This document shows, in pieces, positions 43,138 through 47,688 of a stretch of DNA of 47,688 nt. This stretch comes from Dehalococcoidia bacterium. GTDB taxonomy: Bacteria; Chloroflexota; Dehalococcoidia; DSTF01; JACRBR01. Both the position numbers and the translations under genes were made by a program. The notes under the pieces are model-generated. The model was not told the DNA's origin. It made no database searches and saw only the letters and a list, made by a program, of their open reading frames with translations. Location of the stretch: assembly GCA_040902535.1 (NCBI GenBank), contig JBBDXD010000005.1, positions 1 through 47,688 of the forward strand, written 5' to 3'. How positions within the stretch are numbered: the stretch's first letter is position 1; every line of letters starts with the position of its first letter.

Positions 43138-43977
43138 TTAGCCGCCGTTCTGGCTCACGCCGCCGAGCGCCATGCCCGCGCGCTCGAACTCGTCGGCGAA
43201 GAACTCCTTGAGTTCGCTGCTCTGTTCGCCGCTGAGCCGCGCCCGGAAGTACTCCGCCATCGCGTGTACGCGCAGCGCTTTCGCCTCTTCCTCCGGATTG
43301 TCTTCCGTCAACAGCTTGACGAAGAAGTCGCCGATCGCCGTGTGCGTCACTTCGTCCGCCCAGTTGTAGTCGTAGCAATGCGCCATCAACTCATCGCCGA
43401 TCTTCTCGCCGACGGCCGCCGTCTCCTGGAACAGCGTCAACGCACCGCCCTCGAGCGATACGTTCGTCATCGACAGGCTGACGACCGGATCCCGCATCAT
43501 CTGTTCCGCTGCGTTCGAGCCATAGCCCGTCGTCAGAGGCCCCGACGTCGTCACACCCGGAGGCGGCGCGCCGCCCGCCAGCGTGTCCGGGTACTCGCCG
43601 ATCTCGCCGCCGTACGACTCGATGAGTCCCTTGGCGAGGTGCGCGTGTCGCACTTCGTCCCACGTCTGCCGCGCGATCGCCATGATCAGCGTCTGGGGCA
43701 CCGGCCACTCCTGCCACTCGACGACTTTGCGACTGAACGCGTCGATGCCGGCGAATTCGGCGCTGGCGATGCCGCTCACGAGCGCCTTCTTGAGTTCGAT
43801 GTTCGCTGGCTGCGTGCGCACCATCTCGCGCATCGTGAACAGGTCCTGGTACAGCGCCGAGTCCCCGATCTTCTTGTCGAGTTCGGCCTTCTCCTCGTCG
43901 CTCAGGTACATCGCGGGACGGTATGCCGGCTCCCGGCACGAGGGCGTCGCGCGGACTTTGTCTGCAAAGCTCTGCAT
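43138..43977 (-). CDS. Ferritin-like diiron protein, candidate oxygenase
   Basis: The 279-residue helical protein carries a full set of six diiron ligands: E73 (SAEFAG), E107 and H110 (WDEVRHAH), E175 (SLEGG) and E208 with H211 (ADEVTHTAIG). The two DExxH motifs and two single Glu are as in the four-helix-bundle diiron oxygenases and oxidases. AGGAGG lies 7 nt before the ATG. It is the first gene of the operon with a ferredoxin, a second ferritin-like protein and a flavin monooxygenase, which favours a catalytic role over iron storage. I do not recognise a named enzyme; PaaA, DUF455-like proteins and rubrerythrins are more distant relatives. Confidence 0.8.
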   Translation of the reverse strand: MQSFADKVRATPSCREPAYRPAMYLSDEEKAELDKKIGDSALYQDLFTMREMVRTQPANIELKKALVSGIASAEFAGIDAFSRKVVEWQEWPVPQTLIMAIARQTWDEVRHAHLAKGLIESYGGEIGEYPDTLAGGAPPPGVTTSGPLTTGYGSNAAEQMMRDPVVSLSMTNVSLEGGALTLFQETAAVGEKIGDELMAHCYDYNWADEVTHTAIGDFFVKLLTEDNPEEEAKALRVHAMAEYFRARLSGEQSSELKEFFADEFERAGMALGGVSQNGG

Positions 43978-44010
43978 GGCTGGACCTCCTGCCCGCCTTC
44001 TGGCGGACTA

Positions 44011-44040
44011 TTGAATCCTCGGACTACCATCGACTATACT
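44011..44040 (+). promoter_or_regulatory. Promoter of the marR gene
   Basis: TTGAAT (44011-44016), an 18-bp spacer, then TATACT (44035-44040). The -10 box overlaps that of the divergent diiron operon. Confidence 0.72.
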
Positions 44041-44061
44041 GACGGGGATTGCTTTTGTAAA
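44033..44061 (-). promoter_or_regulatory. Promoter of the diiron/flavin monooxygenase operon
   Basis: On the minus strand TTTACA (44056-44061), a 17-bp spacer, then TATAGT (44033-44038). The two divergent -10 boxes share four base pairs, so the promoters should compete. Confidence 0.75.
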
Positions 44062-44067
44062 GGGCAA
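44049..44067. promoter_or_regulatory. Candidate MarR operator
   Basis: A 19-bp imperfect palindrome with TTGC and GCAA arms covers the -35 of the operon promoter and lies just downstream of the marR -10. Size and place fit MarR-family operators. Confidence 0.45.
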
Positions 44068-44092
44068 ATATTTTCGCGAAGGAAAGAATCAC

Positions 44093-44602
44093 GTGGTCCA
44101 GCAGGAACAGGCGATCGACCACCACGATTTGCACGAACTCGGCATCGCGCCCGAACGCCTCGACCGGCTCATCGCCACCGCGATTGCCTACGGCGATGCG
44201 ATCGGCATCATCGATAGTCTCCGCATCAAGGGCTGGTCCGAGGACGGACTGACGATTCCGCAGATGCGCCTGCTGTGGGCGCTCCGCGACGAAGACGGTC
44301 TCCCCGTTGGCGCCCTCGCTGACCATCTCGCCGTCAACCCATCGACGATCACCGGCCACGTCGACCGGCTCGTGCGCATGGGCCTCGTGCGACGCGAAGA
44401 AGACCCCGCCGACCGGCGCATCGTGCGCAACTACCTCACCGAGCAGGGCGCGACGACCGTCGGCACCCTGCGACGCATCGCCGGCGCTTACATCATCAAC
44501 ATCCTCAAACACCTCACCGACGACGAACTCGATCGCCTCCACACCGCGCTCACGGACCTCAACCGCGCCGCCGCCCAGGCCCGCAGCCTCGAAGAAGACT
44601 GA
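44093..44602 (+). CDS. MarR-family transcriptional regulator
   Basis: The 169-residue product has the winged helix of MarR proteins: IPQMRLLWALRDEDGLPVGALADHLAVNPSTITGHVDRL (helices 2-4, split across residues 58-95) and the wing RREEDPADRRIVRNYLTEQG. The flanking helices would form the dimer. GTG start; a GAAGGAAAG ribosome site is about 8 nt upstream. It is divergent from the diiron/ferredoxin/monooxygenase operon over a shared promoter region and is likely its ligand-responsive repressor, the ligand being a substrate of the pathway. Confidence 0.92.
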   Translation: MVQQEQAIDHHDLHELGIAPERLDRLIATAIAYGDAIGIIDSLRIKGWSEDGLTIPQMRLLWALRDEDGLPVGALADHLAVNPSTITGHVDRLVRMGLVRREEDPADRRIVRNYLTEQGATTVGTLRRIAGAYIINILKHLTDDELDRLHTALTDLNRAAAQARSLEED

Positions 44603-44664
44603 ACAGCGATCCACCGCGCGGCGACAACAAGCATCCCGTGATACATCGACCCTCCACCATCCGC

Positions 44665-45186
44665 GGATCGTAGGGACGTAGCTTTAGCTGCGTCCGAACA
44701 ACCCGTACGCACCGCGCCTTACGGCCCGATCACGCGCACGCGAAGCGTGGAGAACAGCCGCCCCCGGCTGTTCCCTCACCCCACGACGTCACCCCGCACA
44801 TATCATGAATCGACCAAACCACCATCAGCGGATCGTAAAGACGTAGCTTTAGCTGCGTCCGAAACACGGACGCAGCGCGCTGCAACGCGCGCACGCGAAG
44901 CGTGGCCACGACCACCGGATCGTAGGGACGTAGCTTTAGCTGCGTCCGAAACACTCCATGGCGCGCAGCGGACCCCGATCACGAGCACGCGAAGCGTGGA
45001 GAACAGCCGCCCCCGGCTTTTCCCTCACCCCCACGACGTCGCCCCGCACACATCATGATCGACCAAACCACCACCAGCGGATCGTAGGGACGTAGCTTTA
45101 GCTGCGTCCGAAACACTCCCGCAACCACGCCTAACACCCCGACCACGCGCACGCGAGGCGTGGAGAACAGCCGCCCCCGGCTGTTC
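44665..45186. repeat. Composite palindromic repeat array
   Basis: Two words alternate. Word A, about 36 bp, begins GGATCGTAGGGACGTAGCTT and ends in AGCTGCGTCCGAA; it folds into a hairpin (GGACGTAGCT/AGCTGCGTCC). Copies start at 44665, 44830, 44917 and 45079. Word B holds CACGCGAAGCGTGG and AACAGCCGCCCCCGGCTGTT, two hairpins; full copies start near 44736, 44984 and 45149, and a partial one near 44890. A 250-bp unit is duplicated (44781 and 45031). No gene is seen from 44603 to 45224. Confidence 0.88.
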
Positions 45187-45224
45187 AATCACCCGGCTGT
45201 TCCACACATAGCTGCATCGCCCGC

Positions 45225-45980
45225 TCAACAACCGAACATCGGAAGCGCCAACAACGCCTCCAACGACGCCACCTGATGCCGCGCCAGCACGTGCCGCTCG
45301 TCGGGTCGACGATCGTTCAGCTTCAACACCGCCATCATTCCCAGGTTCGCCGCCGGCACGATGTCCTGCTCGTACAGGTCGCCGACCATGACAACCTCGG
45401 CACTATCAACGCCGAGTTGTTGAAGCGCCGAAGCGAATAGAAGCTCATGCGGCTTGCGATACCCCAACTCGCCCGCCGCGACGATCACCTCGAACACGTC
45501 CGGCAACCCCTGGTCCAACAGTTCGCGGCGCGTGATCGCGGACGTAAACGGCCGGCTCGTCACGATCCCCAACCGGTAACCCGCCGAGACGAGAGCCGCG
45601 ACCGTTGCAGCAGCGTCCGGATACAACTCGACATTGAAGGCGCGCAGCGACACCTCGTGCAGCGCTTCCCAGATGCGCGCCGCATCCGCCTCCGCGCAAC
45701 GCACGCCGTGCGCCTCGATCGCCAATCGGACGTGAGTCGCCCCGTCCAGCCAACGCCGCTCCTCGAACACGCCGTCCAGCCGGTCGGGATCCGGAAACGC
45801 CTCGCCGTATGCCTGCCACAACCGACGCACGAAGTCGCTGCAATCGACCGTCAATCCGAGGCGCGCCAGCTGCGTAGCGAGCATCGCCGCTTGGAGACGC
45901 GTAATCTCCGCCCAATCGATCGGCGCGGACGCCGTCCACAGCGTGTCATCAAGGTCGAAGAGCACCGCGCGCAACGTCAT
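45225..45980 (-). CDS. HAD-superfamily hydrolase
   Basis: The 251-residue product has the HAD motif I AVLFDLDDTLWTAS (nucleophile D and D+2), motif II as GIVTSRPF, the Lys in YRKPHELLFASAL, and motif IV VVMVGDLYEQDIVPAANLG. The helical cap lies at about 20-90. It is a phosphatase, perhaps of phosphoglycolate or nucleotide type. TAGAAT (45987-45992) lies 6 nt before the ATG, so the transcript looks leaderless. It is divergent from the ligase gene. Confidence 0.9.
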   Translation of the reverse strand: MTLRAVLFDLDDTLWTASAPIDWAEITRLQAAMLATQLARLGLTVDCSDFVRRLWQAYGEAFPDPDRLDGVFEERRWLDGATHVRLAIEAHGVRCAEADAARIWEALHEVSLRAFNVELYPDAAATVAALVSAGYRLGIVTSRPFTSAITRRELLDQGLPDVFEVIVAAGELGYRKPHELLFASALQQLGVDSAEVVMVGDLYEQDIVPAANLGMMAVLKLNDRRPDERHVLARHQVASLEALLALPMFGC

Positions 45981-46041
45981 GCGGCGATTCTAACCAACCC
46001 GCCGTTTATCCTGCTCTCGTAGCAACAAATGGAGAACGACC

Positions 46042-47091
46042 ATGCCGCTGCCCCTCACCCCTCCCATCGACCCCATGCTCGCCAAACTCACCGCCGCGAT
46101 CCCCGAAGGCGACGGCTGGCTCTACGAACCCAAGTGGGACGGCTTTCGCGCCATCGTCTTCTACGACGGCGCTGAGGCCTACATCCAGAGCCGCGACCTC
46201 AAGCCGCTCAACCGCTACTTCCCCGAACTCAAGGCCGGACTCGAAGCGTCCCTCGCGACCCCCCTCGTCCTCGACGGCGAAGTGATCATCGTCCGCGATG
46301 GCGCGCTCGACTTCGACGCGCTGCAGATGCGCATCCATCCCGCCGAGTCTCGCGTGCGCATGCTCGCCGGACAGACACCGTCGTCGTTCGTCGCGTTCGA
46401 CATGCTCGCCGATGGCGATGAAGACCTCATGAAAACGCCCTTCTCCGAGCGACGCGGACGCCTGACATCGCGCTTCGCAACGCCGCAAGAACCCGCGTAC
46501 GTCACGCCCGCGACCATCGACCGCGACGAAGCACAGCGCTGGTTCGAAACGTTCGAGGGCGCGGGACTCGACGGCATCATCGCCAAGCGCCTCGACCAGC
46601 CGTACCTGCCGGGCGCCCGCGCGATGCTCAAGATCAAGCATCTGCGCGAGGCCGACTGCGTCGTTGGCGGCTTTCGCTGGTACAAGGGCAGCGAAGGCGT
46701 CGCCGTCGGATCGCTGCTGCTCGGCCTCTACGACGACGGCGGCGTGCTGCACCACGTCGGCCACACGTCGAGCTTCAAGGCCGATGAAAAACGCGCGCTC
46801 GCCGAAAAGCTCAAGCCGTACATCACCGAAGAGGACGTCGGATTCGGCGCCGGCCGCACGCCCGGCGAGCCCAGCCGCTGGACCGGCAAGAAAGACCTCA
46901 GTTGGATGCGCCTGCGCCCCGAGCTCGTGTGCGAGGTCGCGTTCGACCATCTGCAGGGCGATCGCTTCCGCCACGCCGCCACCTTCCGCCGCTGGCGCAC
47001 CGACAAACCGCCGCGCCAATGCACCTTCGACCAACTAGAGACCACCCCCGCCTACGAATTCCTCAAGATCTTCGAACGTGGGAAATACTGA
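46042..47091 (+). CDS. ATP-dependent DNA ligase, LigC-like
   Basis: The 349-residue enzyme has the nucleotidyltransferase core and OB fold without extra domains. The adenylated Lys is in EPKWDGFR, and later motifs are LDGEVIIV, FVAFDML, GLDGIIAKRL and MLKIKHLREADCVVGGF. Such minimal ligases (mycobacterial LigC, LigD ligase domain) act in repair or end joining. GGAG precedes the ATG; a TATCCT box lies near 46005. No Ku or LigD polymerase gene is visible in the window. Confidence 0.93.
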   Translation: MPLPLTPPIDPMLAKLTAAIPEGDGWLYEPKWDGFRAIVFYDGAEAYIQSRDLKPLNRYFPELKAGLEASLATPLVLDGEVIIVRDGALDFDALQMRIHPAESRVRMLAGQTPSSFVAFDMLADGDEDLMKTPFSERRGRLTSRFATPQEPAYVTPATIDRDEAQRWFETFEGAGLDGIIAKRLDQPYLPGARAMLKIKHLREADCVVGGFRWYKGSEGVAVGSLLLGLYDDGGVLHHVGHTSSFKADEKRALAEKLKPYITEEDVGFGAGRTPGEPSRWTGKKDLSWMRLRPELVCEVAFDHLQGDRFRHAATFRRWRTDKPPRQCTFDQLETTPAYEFLKIFERGKY

Positions 47092-47139
47092 GAGTTCAAG
47101 ACTCTCTACGTCCGGTTGTACGTCCCCATTCGGACATCC

Positions 47140-47688
47140 GAAGCGAATCGACGAATCTTGTGAGAAGCAATCACTTTGACGGACCAACCCATGAGCGCTT
47201 CCCGAACTCCGTTCCACGTCATTCCGAGCGAAGCCGAGGAATCCCGTTACAGGACCATCGCGTCATGAAGCAGTTTCATGTGCACATCATGACGAACTGG
47301 CCGGACACTGTACGTCGGCGAAGCGACGAATGTTGTGAGAAGCAATCAACTTTGACGGACCAACCCATGAACGCTCCCCGACTCCGTTCCACGTCATTCC
47401 GAGCGAAGGCGAGGAATCCCGTTAACAGTACGATCGCGTCATGAAGCAGGTTCACGTGTACATCATGACGAACTGGCCCAGAGGGACACTGTACGTCGGC
47501 GAAGCGACAATCTTGTGAGAAGCAATCAACTTTGACGGACCACGCATGAGCGCTTCCCGAACTCCGTTCACGTCATTCCGAGCGAAGCCGAGGAATCCCG
47601 TTACAGGACGATCGCGTCATGAAGCAGTTTCATGTGTACATCATGACGAACTGGCCCAGAGGGACACTGTACGTCGGCGAAGCGACAA
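47140..47688. repeat. About 180-bp tandem repeats, running off the window
   Basis: Three units are seen, at about 47150, 47325 and 47505, with a fourth starting at the very end. Each holds TTGTGAGAAGCAATCA, TTTGACGGACCA, GTCATTCCGAGCGAAG..., ATCGCGTCATGAAGCAG and CATCATGACGAACTGGCC. The period is 175-180 bp with small indels. Each unit contains an ATG reading MKQ(F/V)HV(Y/H)IMTNW, the 5' end of a GIY-YIG nuclease gene. No intact gene is seen between 47092 and 47688. Confidence 0.9.
47619..47688 (+). pseudogene. GIY-YIG nuclease 5' fragment (last repeat copy)
   Basis: The frame from ATG 47619 reads MKQFHVYIMTNW then PRGTLYVGEAT, matching the first strand pair of GIY-YIG endonucleases (YIMTN...TLYVGVT). 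Earlier copies start at 47265 and 47441 and are broken by stops or indels after about 20 codons. This copy is open at the window end but, judging by the previous one, stops after the ATIL codons. Confidence 0.6.

Noticed and set aside
44665-45186. CRISPR array
   Set aside because: The repeated words are palindromic and recur, but the stretches between them are themselves repeated rather than unique, spacing is irregular (87-250 bp) and no cas genes are present.
47140-47688. CRISPR array or satellite of plasmid origin
   Set aside because: The unit is about 180 bp and nearly identical throughout, with a gene fragment inside; there are no short repeats with unique spacers.

Overview
The window is GC-rich, densely packed bacterial chromosome, most likely from an uncultured Chloroflexota lineage of the Dehalococcoidia or SAR202 type. 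Three things suggest this: the gene families present (LLM-class flavin oxidoreductases, several acyl-CoA dehydrogenases, an AapJQMP amino-acid importer, archaeal-type ApgM phosphoglycerate mutase, DUF2905 and DUF72 proteins); many genes that look leaderless, with a TANNNT box 6-9 nt before the start codon; and a c-di-AMP riboswitch. The taxonomy is inferred from gene content, not measured.

Bases 1-2865 are the right end of a mobile element. It carries a P27-type small terminase, a small membrane protein, a primase-polymerase/helicase and a cluster of 6-bp iterons just downstream of the helicase gene. The element abuts the last 158 codons of comM (yifB), so it has split that gene. The set of modules resembles a phage satellite as much as a classical prophage.

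Bases 3.3-30 kb are mainly core genome: a PRMT-like methyltransferase, a secreted esterase, a universal stress protein, an acyl-CoA dehydrogenase beside an APH-type kinase (together equivalent to eukaryotic ACAD10/11), a cyclophilin, a c-di-AMP riboswitch with terminator in front of a zinc-ribbon gene, the minus-strand run apgM-tpiA-miaA-dapF-GNAT-GH36, an acyltransferase, a cysteine-rich protein with a truncated paralogue, purU, an amidase, a PRC-barrel gene, a stomatin-like protein and the aapJQMP operon. Three tRNAs (Arg-CCG, Arg-TCG, His-GTG) lie at 9.0, 30.7 and 31.9 kb.

Bases 30.8-40.3 kb hold dut, a beta-lactamase-fold protein that has lost its catalytic residues, an XRE regulator paired with an ImmA/IrrE-like protein lacking HExxH, two low-GC accessory stretches, a second LLM oxidoreductase and a second acyl-CoA dehydrogenase.

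Bases 39.5-44.6 kb hold the most interesting system. A compact minus-strand operon encodes a ferritin-like diiron protein, an 8Fe ferredoxin, a second ferritin-like protein, a luciferase-like flavin monooxygenase and an SDR. It is divergent from a marR gene across overlapping promoters with a candidate operator. A 468-bp GxxExxY cassette bounded by 29-bp inverted repeats sits between the monooxygenase and SDR genes. Removing it leaves a 36-bp gap, the same as the neighbouring gap in the operon.

The right end has a composite palindromic repeat array (44.7-45.2 kb), a HAD hydrolase, a LigC-type ATP-dependent DNA ligase, and about 180-bp tandem repeats that each contain the 5' end of a GIY-YIG nuclease gene and run off the window.
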